Notes: generated by a model from the letters alone, not told the origin. A stretch of 64,000 nt of DNA from Caecibacteroides pullorum (GCF_019239235.1 NZ_JAAZTS010000009.1:62001-126000), one strand, 5' to 3'; counted from the first letter of the stretch, positions 16,860 to 27,585 are shown. A program made the numbers and translations.

Positions 16860-16868
16860 TATCTTTGC
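16860..16868 (+). promoter_or_regulatory. -7 promoter element of pheS
   Basis: TATCTTTGC lies 43 bp before the pheS ATG. A -33 TTTG is not clear. Confidence 0.55.
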
Positions 16869-16911
16869 AACATTTTCAAACCAAGACGAAATTCAAAAAG
16901 ACAACAACGAT

Positions 16912-17946
16912 ATGATAGCTAAAATTAACGAGCTTCTGCAGGAAGTGGAAGCACTGACGGCCTCCAATGCCGAAGAACTGGAGGCGCTCCGCATTAAATA
17001 CCTCAGCAAGAAGGGTGCCATCAACGAACTGATGGCCGACTTCCGCAGCGTGCCCGCCGAACAGAAAAAGGAAGTGGGCATGAAGCTGAACGAACTCAAG
17101 AACAAGGCACAGGAGAAAATCAACACCCTGAAGGAGCAGTTCGAAAGCCTGGACACGGGTTGCGACGACCTCGACCTGACACGTACCGCCTACCCCATCG
17201 GGTTGGGCACACGCCACCCCTTGTCCATCGTCAAGAACGAAATCATCGACATCTTTGCCCGCATGGGCTTCAGCATCGCCGACGGGCCCGAGGTGGAGGA
17301 CGACCTGCACGTATATACCAAACTGAACTTTGCCGCCGACCATCCGGCACGCGACATGCAGGACACCTTCTTCGTCAATGTGAACCCCGGCGACGTGACC
17401 AAGAACATCATCCTGCGCTCGCACACCAGCTCCGTACAGGTACGTACCATGGAGCATGCCGAACCGCCCATCCGCATCATCTGCCCGGGACGCGTGTACC
17501 GCAACGAGGCCATCAGCTACCGTGCACACTGTTTCTTCCACCAGGTAGAGGCTTTGTATATCGACAAGAACGTGTCGTTCACCGACCTGAAGCAGGTATT
17601 GCTGCTCTTCGCCCAGGAGATGTTCGGCAGCGAAACGAAGATACGTCTGCGTCCGTCGTACTTCCCCTTCACGGAACCCAGTGCCGAGATGGACATCAGC
17701 TGTAACATCTGCGGAGGCAAGGGATGCCCCTTCTGCAAAGGCACCGGCTGGGTGGAAATCCTAGGTTGCGGCATGGTGGACCCCAACGTACTCGAGGCTT
17801 GCGGCATAGACAGCAAGGTTTATTCCGGCTACGCCCTGGGTATGGGCATCGAGCGCATCACCAACCTGAAGTATCAGGTGAAGGACCTGCGCATGTTCTC
17901 TGAAAACGATACCCGCTTCCTGAAGGAATTCGAAGCGGCACGATAA
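16912..17946 (+). CDS. pheS: phenylalanyl-tRNA synthetase alpha subunit
   Basis: The 344-aa protein is of usual length. An N-terminal coiled-coil tRNA-binding arm (about 1-90) precedes the class II catalytic core. Visible core motifs include HPLSIVKNEI, the motif 2 region RVYRNEAISYRAHCFFHQVE and GMGIERITNLKY (motif 3). A Cys cluster, CNICGGKGCPFCKGTGW (about 264-280), sits in the core and looks like a metal-binding insertion. It charges tRNA-Phe as an alpha2beta2 enzyme. pheT is not next to it and not in the window. A 103-bp spacer with a strong inverted repeat separates it from the MFS gene. Confidence 0.96.
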   Translation: MIAKINELLQEVEALTASNAEELEALRIKYLSKKGAINELMADFRSVPAEQKKEVGMKLNELKNKAQEKINTLKEQFESLDTGCDDLDLTRTAYPIGLGTRHPLSIVKNEIIDIFARMGFSIADGPEVEDDLHVYTKLNFAADHPARDMQDTFFVNVNPGDVTKNIILRSHTSSVQVRTMEHAEPPIRIICPGRVYRNEAISYRAHCFFHQVEALYIDKNVSFTDLKQVLLLFAQEMFGSETKIRLRPSYFPFTEPSAEMDISCNICGGKGCPFCKGTGWVEILGCGMVDPNVLEACGIDSKVYSGYALGMGIERITNLKYQVKDLRMFSENDTRFLKEFEAAR

Positions 17947-17953
17947 AGTTCAA

Positions 17954-18031
17954 CGGTCAGTGGTAAGTAGTTAGCCGTAAGTGCCTTATACAAGCATCAA
18001 CCACTAACTACTAACTACTTACCACTAACCG
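17954..18031. repeat. 21-bp-arm inverted repeat between pheS and the MFS gene
   Basis: The arms at 17954-17974 and 18011-18031 are complementary at 20 of 21 positions (core AGTGGTAAGTAGTTAG), with a 36-nt loop. The right side also holds ACTAACTACTA-type short tandem units. There is no T run, so it is not a standard terminator. Confidence 0.7.
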
Positions 18032-18049
18032 CTTATCACTAAACTGCTA

Positions 18050-19246
18050 ATGAAAGACAAGCTCATCACTCCGAGTTACTGCTTCATCCTGGCAGCCAAC
18101 TTCCTGCTTTACTTCGGCTTCTGGCTGATGATGCCCGTACTCCCCTTCTACCTGACGGAAGTGTTCGGAGCGGACAAGTTCACCATGGGGCTCGTCTTGT
18201 CGTGCTACACCATTGCGGCCCTATGCATCCGCCCCTTCTCGGGCTACCTGCTCGACACGTTCGCCCGCAAACCTCTCTATCTGCTGGCCTACTTCATCTT
18301 CACGTCTATCTTCGGCGGCTATCTGCTGGCCGGCACCCTGACCCTCTTCATCGCCCTGCGCATCGTCCACGGCGTGTCGTTCGGCATGGTGACGGTAGGT
18401 GGCAATACGGTGGTCATCGACATCATGCCCTCGTCGCGCCGCGGCGAAGGATTGGGCTACTACGGACTGGCCAATAACATTGCCATGTCCATCGGCCCCA
18501 TGACGGGCCTCTTCCTGCACGACGCGGGCATCGGCTACACGTGGATATTCTGTGCCTCACTGGGTTCGTGTCTGGCCGGTTTCTGTTGTGCTACACTGGT
18601 CAAGACACCCTACAAGCCACCTGTGAAGCGCGACCCCATCTCACTCGACCGCTTCATCCTGCTCAAGGGACTTCCTGCCGGAGCCAGCCTCCTGCTTCTG
18701 TCCATCCCCTATGGCATGACGACCAACTACGTGGCCATGTATGCTCGCCAGATTGAGATAGACGCCTCTACAGGCTTCTTCTTCACCTTCATGGCGCTGG
18801 GCATGGCCGTGTCGCGACTCTTCTCCGGCCGGCTGGTGGACAGGGGAAAAATTACGCAAGTGATATCCGCAGGACTGGTGCTGGTGGTGTTCAGTTTCTT
18901 CCTGCTGGCCGCATGCGTATACATCATCCAATGGGACAGCCATGCCTGCACGGTGGTGTTCTTCACCATCGCCCTGCTGCTGGGCATCGGCTTCGGCACC
19001 ATGTTTCCCGCCTACAATACCCTGTTCGTTAACCTGGCGCCCAACAGCCAGCGCGGCACGGCTACCTCAACCTACCTCACGTCGTGGGACGTGGGTATCG
19101 GCATCGGCATGCTGACCGGCGGATACATTGCCGAAATCAGCACCTTCGACAAGGCTTACCTCTTCGGCGCCTGCCTGACGGTGGTGTCCATGCTGTACTT
19201 CAACCTGAAAGTGGCGCCCCATTACCACCAAAACAAACTGAGATGA
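18050..19246 (+). CDS. MFS transporter
   Basis: This 398-aa protein is rich in hydrophobic helices, consistent with 12 membrane segments. It has MFS features such as the loop motif after helix 2 (GYLLDTFARKPLYL) and a related one in the second half (SGRLVDRGKI). The family moves small molecules or drugs across the inner membrane by proton-coupled exchange. The substrate cannot be predicted. Its stop codon overlaps the start of nth by 4 bp (ATGA), so the two are translationally coupled. Confidence 0.88.
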   Translation: MKDKLITPSYCFILAANFLLYFGFWLMMPVLPFYLTEVFGADKFTMGLVLSCYTIAALCIRPFSGYLLDTFARKPLYLLAYFIFTSIFGGYLLAGTLTLFIALRIVHGVSFGMVTVGGNTVVIDIMPSSRRGEGLGYYGLANNIAMSIGPMTGLFLHDAGIGYTWIFCASLGSCLAGFCCATLVKTPYKPPVKRDPISLDRFILLKGLPAGASLLLLSIPYGMTTNYVAMYARQIEIDASTGFFFTFMALGMAVSRLFSGRLVDRGKITQVISAGLVLVVFSFFLLAACVYIIQWDSHACTVVFFTIALLLGIGFGTMFPAYNTLFVNLAPNSQRGTATSTYLTSWDVGIGIGMLTGGYIAEISTFDKAYLFGACLTVVSMLYFNLKVAPHYHQNKLR

Positions 19247-19905
19247 GAAAGAAAGAACGATACGAAAAGATACTGTCCTGGTTCAGGGAGAACCGCCCCG
19301 TGGCCGAAACGGAGCTGCACTACAACACCCCCTTCGAGCTACTCATTGCCGTCATCCTGTCGGCCCAATGCACGGACAAGCGAGTGAACATGATCACTCC
19401 CCCGCTTTTCCACGACTTCCCCACTCCCGAAGCACTGGCCGCCACTACGCCCGAGGTAGTGTTCGAGTACATCCGTAGCGTGTCCTACCCCAACAACAAG
19501 GCACGCCACCTGGTGGGCATGGCGCAGATGCTCGTCAAGGACTTCGGAAGCCAGGTGCCCGACACGCTGGAGGAACTCATCAAGCTGCCCGGCGTGGGAC
19601 GCAAGACGGCCAACGTCATCCAGTCGGTCGTGTTCAACAAGGCCGCCATGGCAGTAGATACGCATGTCTTCCGCGTCAGCCACCGGCTTGGACTGGTAGG
19701 TCCAAACTGTACCACCCCGCTGAGCGTGGAAAAGGAGCTGACCAAGCACATCCCCGAGGCCGACATTCCCATCGCCCACCACTGGCTCATCCTGCACGGG
19801 CGCTACGTGTGCCAAGCACGTACACCCCAATGCGATGCCTGCGGCCTAAAGATGCTCTGCAAAGATTACGAAAAAAGGACGGGAATAAAAGAGGTGAATA
19901 GTTAA
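19243..19905 (+). CDS. nth: endonuclease III
   Basis: The 220-aa protein starts MRKKERYEKIL at the ATG overlapping the upstream stop, which fits the family's N-terminus. The helix-hairpin-helix LPGVGRKTANVI supplies the catalytic Lys. VDTHVFRVSHRLG supplies the catalytic Asp. The C-terminal 4Fe-4S cluster is complete (C-x6-C-x2-C-x5-C, residues about 187-203). It is a bifunctional glycosylase/AP lyase that removes oxidised pyrimidines in base excision repair. The coupling with an MFS transporter has no obvious functional meaning. Confidence 0.95.
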   Translation: MRKKERYEKILSWFRENRPVAETELHYNTPFELLIAVILSAQCTDKRVNMITPPLFHDFPTPEALAATTPEVVFEYIRSVSYPNNKARHLVGMAQMLVKDFGSQVPDTLEELIKLPGVGRKTANVIQSVVFNKAAMAVDTHVFRVSHRLGLVGPNCTTPLSVEKELTKHIPEADIPIAHHWLILHGRYVCQARTPQCDACGLKMLCKDYEKRTGIKEVNS

Positions 19906-19987
19906 TTCACAGGGGGATATCCAACATTTTTTTAACATTCAAGATTTAAAAAAGTGCCCGTTGCGAACATATTACAGAAAATAATAC

Positions 19988-19996
19988 TAACTTTGC
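19988..19996 (+). promoter_or_regulatory. -7 promoter element of pgk
   Basis: TAACTTTGC matches TAnnTTTG 51 bp before the pgk ATG. A TTG lies about 24 bp upstream of it, slightly too far for the standard -33 spacing. Confidence 0.55.
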
Positions 19997-20047
19997 GGGC
20001 AAGTAAAACGAGAATATTCGTAACACTTTTAAATAAAATAGAGCATT

Positions 20048-21304
20048 ATGACAATTGATCAATTCAACTTTGCCGGTAAGAAGGCATTCGTCCGTGTGGA
20101 CTTCAATGTGCCCCTGGACGAGAATTTCAACATCACTGATGACACCCGTATGCGTGCCGCTCTTCCTACACTGAAGAAGATTCTGGCCGACGGCGGTAGT
20201 TTGATAATCGGCTCACACTTGGGTCGTCCGAAAGGCGTAGCCGAAAAATTCTCTCTGAAACACATCCTGAACCACTTGAACGAGCTGCTTGGCATTGAAG
20301 TTCAGTTTGCCAATGATTGTATGGGTGAAGAAGCTGCCGTAAAGGCTGCCGCTCTGCAACCGGGTGAAGCTCTCCTGCTGGAAAACCTGCGTTTCTATGC
20401 AGAAGAAGAAGGCAAGCCTCGTGGCTTGGCCGAAGATGCTACCGACGAAGAAAAGAAAGCCGCTAAAGCCAAGGTAAAAGAAAGCCAGAAGGAATTCACC
20501 AAGAAGCTGGCTTCATATGCCGACTGCTACGTGAACGATGCTTTCGGTACCGCTCACCGTGCACACGCTTCTACGGCACTCATCGCACAATATTTTGACA
20601 AGGACCACAAGATGTTCGGTTACCTGATGGAGAAGGAAGTGAAGGCCGTTGACAAAGTGCTGAACGACATTCATCGTCCGTTCACCGCCATCATGGGTGG
20701 TTCGAAGGTTTCTTCTAAGATCGAAATCATCGAAAACCTGCTGAACAAAGTAGATAACCTCATCATCGCCGGCGGTATGACTTATACATTCACCAAGGCT
20801 ATGGGCGGCAAGATCGGTATCTCCATTTGCGAGGACGACAAGCTTGACTTGGCTCTCGACCTGATGAAGGAAGCCAAGGAAAAAGGCGTTAATCTGGTAT
20901 TGGCTACCGATGCCAAGATTGCAGACTCCTTCTCGAACGACGCCAACACCCAGTTCTGCAAGGTAAATGAAATTCCTGACGGATGGGAAGGCCTTGACAT
21001 AGGTCCTGAGAGTGAGAAACTCTTCGCCGATGTTATCAAGAGTTCCAAGACTATCCTGTGGAACGGCCCGACAGGTGTATTCGAATTCGACAACTTCACA
21101 CACGGTTCACGTGCCGTAGGCGAAGCTATCGTAGAAGCAACGAAGAACGGTGCTTTCTCACTGGTAGGTGGCGGTGACTCTGTAGCTTGTGTCAACAAGT
21201 TCGGTCTGGCCAGCGGCGTATCTTACGTATCGACTGGTGGTGGTGCATTGCTCGAAGCCATCGAAGGAAAAGTTCTTCCGGGTATTGCAGCTATCAACGA
21301 ATAA
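20048..21304 (+). CDS. pgk: phosphoglycerate kinase
   Basis: The 418-aa protein has the two-domain PGK fold signature: the N-terminal substrate motif [23 protein letters not shown] for 3-phosphoglycerate, and the C-terminal nucleotide motifs NGPTGVFE and GGGDSVACV. It transfers phosphate from 1,3-bisphosphoglycerate to ADP in glycolysis. A short Lys/Glu-rich insertion (about residues 120-155) is visible. It has its own promoter and a good terminator, so it is probably a single-gene unit. Confidence 0.97.
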   Translation: MTIDQFNFAGKKAFVRVDFNVPLDENFNITDDTRMRAALPTLKKILADGGSLIIGSHLGRPKGVAEKFSLKHILNHLNELLGIEVQFANDCMGEEAAVKAAALQPGEALLLENLRFYAEEEGKPRGLAEDATDEEKKAAKAKVKESQKEFTKKLASYADCYVNDAFGTAHRAHASTALIAQYFDKDHKMFGYLMEKEVKAVDKVLNDIHRPFTAIMGGSKVSSKIEIIENLLNKVDNLIIAGGMTYTFTKAMGGKIGISICEDDKLDLALDLMKEAKEKGVNLVLATDAKIADSFSNDANTQFCKVNEIPDGWEGLDIGPESEKLFADVIKSSKTILWNGPTGVFEFDNFTHGSRAVGEAIVEATKNGAFSLVGGGDSVACVNKFGLASGVSYVSTGGGALLEAIEGKVLPGIAAINE

Positions 21305-21320
21305 AACATAATCACCAACC

Positions 21321-21363
21321 GAAAGAGGGTGTGTCCAGAGAAGATACGCCCTCTTTCTTTTTA
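21321..21363 (+). terminator. terminator after pgk
   Basis: GAAAGAGGGTGT pairs (with G-T pairs) with ACGCCCTCTTTC and is followed by a T run. It ends 9 bp before the porin gene, so it may also limit read-through into it. Confidence 0.75.
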
Positions 21364-21371
21364 AATGCCTT

Positions 21372-22433
21372 ATGAAAAAACTACTGATACTATGGTTTGT
21401 CTGCGCTTTCATGGCTTCAGCAGCCGCACAAGAAAAGCAAGAAGAAAAGAAAAAATCACAGAACAATACACTGAACAACATTGTGAACACACTGAAAGAG
21501 CGTATCACACTGGAAGGATATATGCAATTAGGATACACATATAATGATCAGTCTGAAAGCAAAACAAATACCTTTGAAATGACCCGTGCCATCCTCATGG
21601 CTCGTGGACGAATTACAGATCATTGGTCATGTTATTTTATGTATAGTCTGGCAGGAACACCCAAAATTCTGGAAGCCTACACCGAATATCACTTTTTCCC
21701 TGAATTGAGTGTACGCATTGGCGAATTCAAGACTCCTTATACGTATGAGAATCCCTTGTCACCTACAGTCGTTGAGCTAATAAGTTGTTACTCACAAGCC
21801 GTTAACTATCTAGCAGGTATTAATGGCAGTGATTTACTTTACGGTTCTAACAGTGGACGTGATTTAGGTTTAATGATATACGGCAACCTGTTCAAGAATC
21901 TCATAAATTACAAACTAGCCATCATGAACGGACAAGGCATTAATAAAAAAGATGGCAACAATCAAAAAGATATCGTAGGTACGTTCAACATCAATCCACT
22001 GCAATGGCTGACCCTTACCGGTTCTTTCATTAAAGGAAAAGGATGCGCCATAGCCACATCCAATATCAATCCCAACATACAGATTGGAGACAACTACACA
22101 CGCAATCGATGGGCAGCCGGTATAGTAATGAAACTGAAACCGATAGACCTTAGATCAGAATATCTGGCAGGCAAAGACGGTTTGGTAAAAAGCAACGGAT
22201 ATTATGCAACAGCCAACATACACATCCTCTCCAAGCAAAAGCTAGACTTAATAGCATCTTACGACTACCTAAACAAAAATAAAGCTGTAGACAATAAACA
22301 AAGTAACTACGTTGCAGGTATACAATGGTGGTTTTATCCGAAATGCCGCCTTCAAGTACAATATACCCACTGCGTTCCTTACCAAAATAAAAGTTACAAC
22401 CTGGTACAAGCTCAAGTACAAGTACGTTTCTAA
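21372..22433 (+). CDS. porin-like outer-membrane protein (Porin_O_P type)
   Basis: The 353-aa protein has a signal peptide (MKKLLILWFVCAFMASAAA), a short Lys/Glu/Gln-rich linker and an N-terminal helix, then a beta-barrel starting at GYMQLGYTYND. It ends in an aromatic-rich strand with a C-terminal Phe (QVQVRF). IGEFKTPYTYENP fits the phosphate-selective porin O/P-like family. Such porins let small anions or solutes through the outer membrane. The anion preference is not provable here. It lies 26 bp upstream of the glutaminase gene and may be co-transcribed with it. Confidence 0.8.
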   Translation: MKKLLILWFVCAFMASAAAQEKQEEKKKSQNNTLNNIVNTLKERITLEGYMQLGYTYNDQSESKTNTFEMTRAILMARGRITDHWSCYFMYSLAGTPKILEAYTEYHFFPELSVRIGEFKTPYTYENPLSPTVVELISCYSQAVNYLAGINGSDLLYGSNSGRDLGLMIYGNLFKNLINYKLAIMNGQGINKKDGNNQKDIVGTFNINPLQWLTLTGSFIKGKGCAIATSNINPNIQIGDNYTRNRWAAGIVMKLKPIDLRSEYLAGKDGLVKSNGYYATANIHILSKQKLDLIASYDYLNKNKAVDNKQSNYVAGIQWWFYPKCRLQVQYTHCVPYQNKSYNLVQAQVQVRF

Positions 22434-22459
22434 GAACCATTTTTCAACTCAACCAGTTC

Positions 22460-23374
22460 ATGAACTACGATCAAATCCTTCAAGAAATTTATCAGGAGAT
22501 ACAGCCTTATGCCGGACAGGGAGAACCTGCCGCCTACATTCCCGACTTGTTGAAAGTAAATCCCGACCGCTACGGTATCTGCCTGCATACCCTCGACGGA
22601 CAAGACTTTGCGATGGGCGATTGCGACGAACGGTTTGCCATCCAGAGTATCTCGAAAGTCTTTGCACTGGCCATGGGATTTGCCCGGCTGAACGACCGTC
22701 TTTGGCAACGCATCGGCGTGGAGCCTTCGGGTAATGCCTTCAATTCTATCTTTCAGCTGGAACTGGAACATGGTATTCCCCGCAATCCGCTCATCAACGC
22801 AGGGGCGCTTGTCATGACCGATATTCTTCTCTCTGTATTGGAATACCCCGAACGTGAATATCTGGCCTTTGTGCGTAGCCTTTGCGGATGCGACTCCATC
22901 CAATACGACGAGAGCATGGCCGCCTCGGAGCGCGACAACGGCTATCTGAATGCAGCTATCGTGAACATGCTGAAGTATTATGGCAATATCGAAAACGACG
23001 TGGAGCGCGTACTCCGCTTCTATTTTCGCCAGTGTTCGGTCAAGATGAACTGCCGCGAATTGTCGCGCGCTTTCCTACCTTTCGCCGACCACACACGAGC
23101 TTTCAGTTTCGACGGAACCGAACTCACTACCTCACAGGTGAAACGCATCAATGCCATCATGCAGACATGTGGTTTCTATGACGAAGCCGGCGAATTTTCC
23201 TACCTGGTAGGATTGCCAGGCAAAAGTGGTGTAGGAGGAGGTATAGCTGCCATCTGTCCACGCCAATACTCCGTAGCCGTCTGGAGTCCCCGACTCAATA
23301 AAAAAGGCAATTCAGTAATGGGATTGAAAGCACTCGAACTACTCACCACGAAGACAGCTGTCAGCATTTTCTGA
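22460..23374 (+). CDS. glsA: glutaminase
   Basis: The 304-aa protein is of typical GlsA length. It is a serine-dependent beta-lactamase-like fold enzyme with the catalytic Ser-x-x-Lys in SISKVF (about 57-62). NPLINAGAL and PGKSGVGGGIAAI are conserved blocks of the family. It deamidates glutamine to glutamate and ammonia, in the cytosol. It begins 26 bp after the porin stop. Glutamate-based acid resistance is one known use of glutaminases in gut bacteria, but no glutamate decarboxylase is present in this window. Confidence 0.95.
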   Translation: MNYDQILQEIYQEIQPYAGQGEPAAYIPDLLKVNPDRYGICLHTLDGQDFAMGDCDERFAIQSISKVFALAMGFARLNDRLWQRIGVEPSGNAFNSIFQLELEHGIPRNPLINAGALVMTDILLSVLEYPEREYLAFVRSLCGCDSIQYDESMAASERDNGYLNAAIVNMLKYYGNIENDVERVLRFYFRQCSVKMNCRELSRAFLPFADHTRAFSFDGTELTTSQVKRINAIMQTCGFYDEAGEFSYLVGLPGKSGVGGGIAAICPRQYSVAVWSPRLNKKGNSVMGLKALELLTTKTAVSIF

Positions 23375-23448
23375 CAATTTTTCACCGGCATAGGCTTCTC
23401 CCATCCTTCATTTTGGCGAAAAAGCATGCGAATGTGAAAAATGTTTCG

Positions 23449-23457
23449 TATTTTTGT
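23449..23457 (+). promoter_or_regulatory. -7 promoter element of lysS
   Basis: TATTTTTGT lies 26 bp before the lysS ATG and matches TAnnTTTG. Confidence 0.5.
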
Positions 23458-23483
23458 ACCCAAATTGAGTGAAAATTAACGAT

Positions 23484-25214
23484 ATGAACGTTTTAGAACT
23501 AAGTGAACAGGAAATCATTCGCCGCAACAGCATGAATGAACTTCGCGCGATGGGTATCGAACCCTATCCCGCAGCAGAGTATGTAACCAACGCTTTCTCT
23601 ACAGACATAAAAGCTGAATTCAAAGACGAAGACGAGCCTCGCCAGGTGTCCATTGCCGGACGTATGATGAGCCGTCGTGTCATGGGAAAAGCTTCCTTCA
23701 TCGAACTTCAGGACTCCAAAGGACGTATCCAGGTGTACATCACCCGTGATGACATCTGTCCTGACGAAAACAAGGACATGTACAACACCGTGTTCAAACG
23801 TTTGCTCGACCTAGGCGACTTCATCGGTATTGAAGGTTTTGTTTTCCGTACCCAGATGGGCGAAATCAGCGTACACGCCAAAAAGCTGACCGTACTCGCC
23901 AAGAGCCTCAAACCTCTGCCTATCGTGAAATACAAGGATGGCGTGGCATACGACTCGTTCGAAGACCCTGAACTACGCTATCGCCAACGCTACGTAGACC
24001 TCATCGTGAACGACGGTGTAAAAGAAACTTTCCTGAAGCGCTCCAAAGTTATTTCTACCATGCGTGCCGTGCTGGACGAAGCCGGCTATACTGAAGTGGA
24101 AACTCCTATCCTTCAGTCTATCCCCGGCGGTGCAAGTGCCCGTCCATTCATTACCCACCATAATTCGCTGGACATCGACCTTTATCTGCGTATTGCTACA
24201 GAACTTTACCTGAAAAGACTTATCGTAGGCGGATTTGAAGGTGTATACGAAATCGGCAAGAACTTCCGCAACGAGGGTATGGATAAGAACCATAACCCCG
24301 AATTCACCTGCATGGAGCTCTATGTACAGTACAAAGACTATAACTGGATGATGAGCTTCACTGAAAAGCTGCTTGAACGTATTTGTATTGCCGTAAACGG
24401 TTGTACAGAAACTGAAATAGACGGCAAGACCATCAGTTTCAAAGCTCCTTACCGCCGTCTACCCATTCTCGATGCCATCAAGGAAAAGACCGGCTATGAC
24501 CTCAACGGCAAGAGCGAAGATGAAATCCGCCAGATCTGCAAAGAACTGAAGATGGATATTGATGATACCATGGGCAAGGGCAAGCTGATTGATGAAATCT
24601 TCGGCGAATTCTGCGAAGGAACCTTCATCCAGCCGACTTTCATCACCGACTATCCTGTTGAAATGAGTCCGCTCACCAAGATGCATCGTAGTAAGCCGGG
24701 CCTTACCGAACGTTTCGAATTAATGGTAAACGGCAAAGAACTGGCCAATGCCTATAGCGAACTGAACGACCCTATCGATCAGGAAGAACGCTTCAAGGAG
24801 CAGTTGCGCCTGAGCGAGAAGGGTGATGATGAAGCCATGTTCATCGATCAGGACTTCCTGAAAGCTTTGCAATATGGCATGCCTCCCACATCGGGTATCG
24901 GTATCGGTATTGACCGTCTGACCATGCTGATGACAGGAAAGGCCTTCATTCAAGAAGTATTATTCTTCCCACAAATGCGTCCCGAAAAGGTAACGCCGAA
25001 AGACACACCAGCCAAATTCATAGAACTGGGTATTCCTGAAGAATGGGTACCTGTTATTCAAAAAGCAGGATACAATCAAGTTGCAGACATGGCAGAAGTC
25101 AATCCTCAAAAACTGCACATGGACATTTGCGGTATCAACAAGAAATACAAATTGGAATTGGCCAATCCGAGCGTAAACGACGTCGTCGGCTGGATAGAAA
25201 GATTGAAGAACTAA
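23484..25214 (+). CDS. lysS: lysyl-tRNA synthetase, class II
   Basis: The 576-aa protein starts at ATG 23484 ([11 protein letters not shown]); a GTG five codons upstream is too close to the promoter box. The order is an OB-fold anticodon domain (about 55-145) and a class II catalytic core with motif 2 ([15 protein letters not shown]) and motif 3 ([14 protein letters not shown]). A C-terminal extension of about 65 residues (from about 510) is not part of the E. coli enzyme; similar tails occur in Bacteroidota LysS. It charges tRNA-Lys. It is followed after 10 bp by gpsA and then pgi, so the three likely share a transcript. Confidence 0.96.
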   Translation: MNVLELSEQEIIRRNSMNELRAMGIEPYPAAEYVTNAFSTDIKAEFKDEDEPRQVSIAGRMMSRRVMGKASFIELQDSKGRIQVYITRDDICPDENKDMYNTVFKRLLDLGDFIGIEGFVFRTQMGEISVHAKKLTVLAKSLKPLPIVKYKDGVAYDSFEDPELRYRQRYVDLIVNDGVKETFLKRSKVISTMRAVLDEAGYTEVETPILQSIPGGASARPFITHHNSLDIDLYLRIATELYLKRLIVGGFEGVYEIGKNFRNEGMDKNHNPEFTCMELYVQYKDYNWMMSFTEKLLERICIAVNGCTETEIDGKTISFKAPYRRLPILDAIKEKTGYDLNGKSEDEIRQICKELKMDIDDTMGKGKLIDEIFGEFCEGTFIQPTFITDYPVEMSPLTKMHRSKPGLTERFELMVNGKELANAYSELNDPIDQEERFKEQLRLSEKGDDEAMFIDQDFLKALQYGMPPTSGIGIGIDRLTMLMTGKAFIQEVLFFPQMRPEKVTPKDTPAKFIELGIPEEWVPVIQKAGYNQVADMAEVNPQKLHMDICGINKKYKLELANPSVNDVVGWIERLKN

Positions 25215-25224
25215 CGAAATAGAG

Positions 25225-26220
25225 ATGAAAGTTCCTGGAAAGATAGCCATCATGGGCGGAGGAAGTTGGGCAACAGCCATTGCCAAAATGGTGCTCAATC
25301 AGGCAGAGTCGATTAATTGGTACATGCGGCGCGACGACCGTATTGCCGACTTCAAGCGGCTGGGCCATAACCCCGCCTATCTGACAGGCGTCAAGTTTGA
25401 TACCAAGCGGATCAATTTCAGTTCGAACATCAACGATGTAGTCAAGGCATCCGATACACTGATATTTGTTACGCCTTCGCCTTACCTCAAATCTCATTTG
25501 AAGAAGCTGAAGACAAAAATAAAGGATAAATTTATCATTACAGCCATCAAGGGTATTGTCCCTGATGACAATCTGATTGTATCCGAATACTTCACCAAGG
25601 AATATGGTGTACCAGCCGAGAACATTGCTGTAGTAGCAGGTCCCTGCCATGCCGAAGAAGTGGCACTGGAGCGCCTGTCCTACCTCACCATCGCTTGTCC
25701 CGACATCGAAAAAGCATCGATTTTTGCCCGCCATCTCAGCTGTTCTTACATCAAGACTTCGGTGAGCAACGACGTGGCAGGCATCGAATATGGTTCGGTA
25801 CTGAAAAACGTTTACGCCATCGCAGCCGGCATTTGCAACGGATTGAAATATGGTGACAACTTCCAGGCTGTACTCATATCGAATGCAATACAAGAGATGA
25901 ACCGTTTCCTGCAAACGGTGCATCCACTTGACCGTAATGTCAGCGACTCGGCCTACCTAGGAGATTTACTTGTAACAGGCTACTCCAACTTTAGCCGTAA
26001 CCGCACGTTTGGCACCATGATAGGAAAAGGTTATTCGGTGAAAAGCGCCCAGATAGAAATGGAAATGATTGCCGAAGGTTACTATGGAACCAAGTGTATC
26101 AAGGAAATCAACAAACACTATCATGTCAACATGCCTATCGTGGATGCGGTCTATAACATTCTGTATGAAAGGATATCCCCCATGATAGAAATCAAATTGC
26201 TGACTGATTCTTTCAGATAA
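25225..26220 (+). CDS. gpsA: glycerol-3-phosphate dehydrogenase, NAD(P)+
   Basis: The 331-aa cytosolic enzyme has the N-terminal Rossmann motif IMGGGSWATAIAKM. The substrate domain includes the conserved Lys region LKNVYAIAAGICNGLKYGDN (about 193-212). It reduces dihydroxyacetone phosphate to glycerol-3-phosphate, the backbone of membrane phospholipids. It lies 10 bp after lysS and 22 bp before pgi, consistent with one operon that draws on glycolytic intermediates. Confidence 0.95.
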   Translation: MKVPGKIAIMGGGSWATAIAKMVLNQAESINWYMRRDDRIADFKRLGHNPAYLTGVKFDTKRINFSSNINDVVKASDTLIFVTPSPYLKSHLKKLKTKIKDKFIITAIKGIVPDDNLIVSEYFTKEYGVPAENIAVVAGPCHAEEVALERLSYLTIACPDIEKASIFARHLSCSYIKTSVSNDVAGIEYGSVLKNVYAIAAGICNGLKYGDNFQAVLISNAIQEMNRFLQTVHPLDRNVSDSAYLGDLLVTGYSNFSRNRTFGTMIGKGYSVKSAQIEMEMIAEGYYGTKCIKEINKHYHVNMPIVDAVYNILYERISPMIEIKLLTDSFR

Positions 26221-26242
26221 AACTTTTTTAAATTAAGATAGT

Positions 26243-27580
26243 ATGATTAGTTTAAACATTGAAAAGACTTTTGGATTTATTTCCAAAGAAAACGTTGCCG
26301 CTTACGAAGCAAAAGTAAAAGAAGCACAAGACGCTTTGGAAAACGGCACCTGCAAAGGTAATGACTTTTTGGGCTGGTTGCACCTGCCGTCATCCATCAC
26401 CAAAGAGCACCTGGAAGACTTGAAAGCTACAGCACAGATATTGCGTGAAAATTGTGAAGTTGTAATCGTTGCAGGCATTGGCGGAAGCTATCTGGGTGCA
26501 CGTGCGGTCATCGAAGCACTTTCAAACAGCTTTATCTGGTTGCAGGAAAAGAAGAACGCTCCTACCATTCTTTTTGCCGGTCACAATATTGGTGAAGACT
26601 ACTTATACGAACTCACTGAATATCTGAAAGACAAGAAATTCGGTGTCATCAATATCTCCAAGTCAGGGACAACTACCGAGACAGCTCTCGCTTTCCGCCT
26701 GCTGAAAAAACAATGCGAAGACCAGCGTGGTAAAGAAATGGCCAAGAAAGTCATCGTAGCTGTTACAGATGCCAAGAAAGGTGCTGCACGCACTACTGCC
26801 GACAAGGAAGGATACAAGTCGTTCATCATCCCCGACAATGTAGGCGGACGTTTCTCTGTACTGACTCCGGTTGGTTTGCTCCCTATCGCCGTAGCCGGCT
26901 TCGATATCGACAAACTGGTAGCTGGTGCCGTTGAGATGGAAAAGGCCTGCGGCGCGGACGTTCCTTTCGAACAGAATCCCGCTGCCTTGTATGCCGCTAC
27001 CCGCAACGAATTGTACAAGAATGGCAAGAAGATTGAAATCCTTGTCAACTTCAACCCGAAACTCCATTATGTCAACGAATGGTGGAAGCAATTATACGGT
27101 GAGTCAGAAGGTAAGGAAGGCAAAGGTATCTTCCCTGCTGCCGTAGATTTCTCGACCGACCTTCACTCCATGGGACAATGGATCCAAGAAGGCGAACGTA
27201 CCATCTACGAAACCGTTATATCAGTTGAACAACCGACTCACAAACTGGAAGTGCCCAGTGACGCAGAAAACCTGGACGGCCTGAATTTCCTGGCTGGCAA
27301 GCGTGTAGACGAAGTCAACAAAATGGCCGAACTAGGCACACAGCTGGCTCACGTAGATGGAGGTGTACCCAACATGCGTATCTCCGTTCCGACCCTGAAC
27401 GAAAAATGTATCGGCGGCCTGCTCTACTTCTTCGAAAAAGCCTGCGGCATCAGCGGTTATCTGCTGGGCGTCAACACGTTCAACCAACCGGGTGTAGAGG
27501 CCTACAAGAAGAATATGTTTGCCCTGCTCAACAAACCTGGATACGAAGAAGAATCCAAAGCTATCCGCGCAAGACTGTAA
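26243..27580 (+). CDS. pgi: glucose-6-phosphate isomerase
   Basis: The 445-aa protein is the shorter, Firmicutes/Bacteroidota-type PGI. Sugar-phosphate-binding SIS motifs are visible: [12 protein letters not shown] (about 79-90), the Ser/Thr phosphate loop SKSGTTTET and the conserved block [14 protein letters not shown]. It interconverts glucose-6-phosphate and fructose-6-phosphate. It is third in the lysS-gpsA-pgi run and followed after 5 bp by a HAD phosphatase that may act on a related sugar phosphate. Confidence 0.97.
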   Translation: MISLNIEKTFGFISKENVAAYEAKVKEAQDALENGTCKGNDFLGWLHLPSSITKEHLEDLKATAQILRENCEVVIVAGIGGSYLGARAVIEALSNSFIWLQEKKNAPTILFAGHNIGEDYLYELTEYLKDKKFGVINISKSGTTTETALAFRLLKKQCEDQRGKEMAKKVIVAVTDAKKGAARTTADKEGYKSFIIPDNVGGRFSVLTPVGLLPIAVAGFDIDKLVAGAVEMEKACGADVPFEQNPAALYAATRNELYKNGKKIEILVNFNPKLHYVNEWWKQLYGESEGKEGKGIFPAAVDFSTDLHSMGQWIQEGERTIYETVISVEQPTHKLEVPSDAENLDGLNFLAGKRVDEVNKMAELGTQLAHVDGGVPNMRISVPTLNEKCIGGLLYFFEKACGISGYLLGVNTFNQPGVEAYKKNMFALLNKPGYEEESKAIRARL

Positions 27581-27585
27581 GCTCT

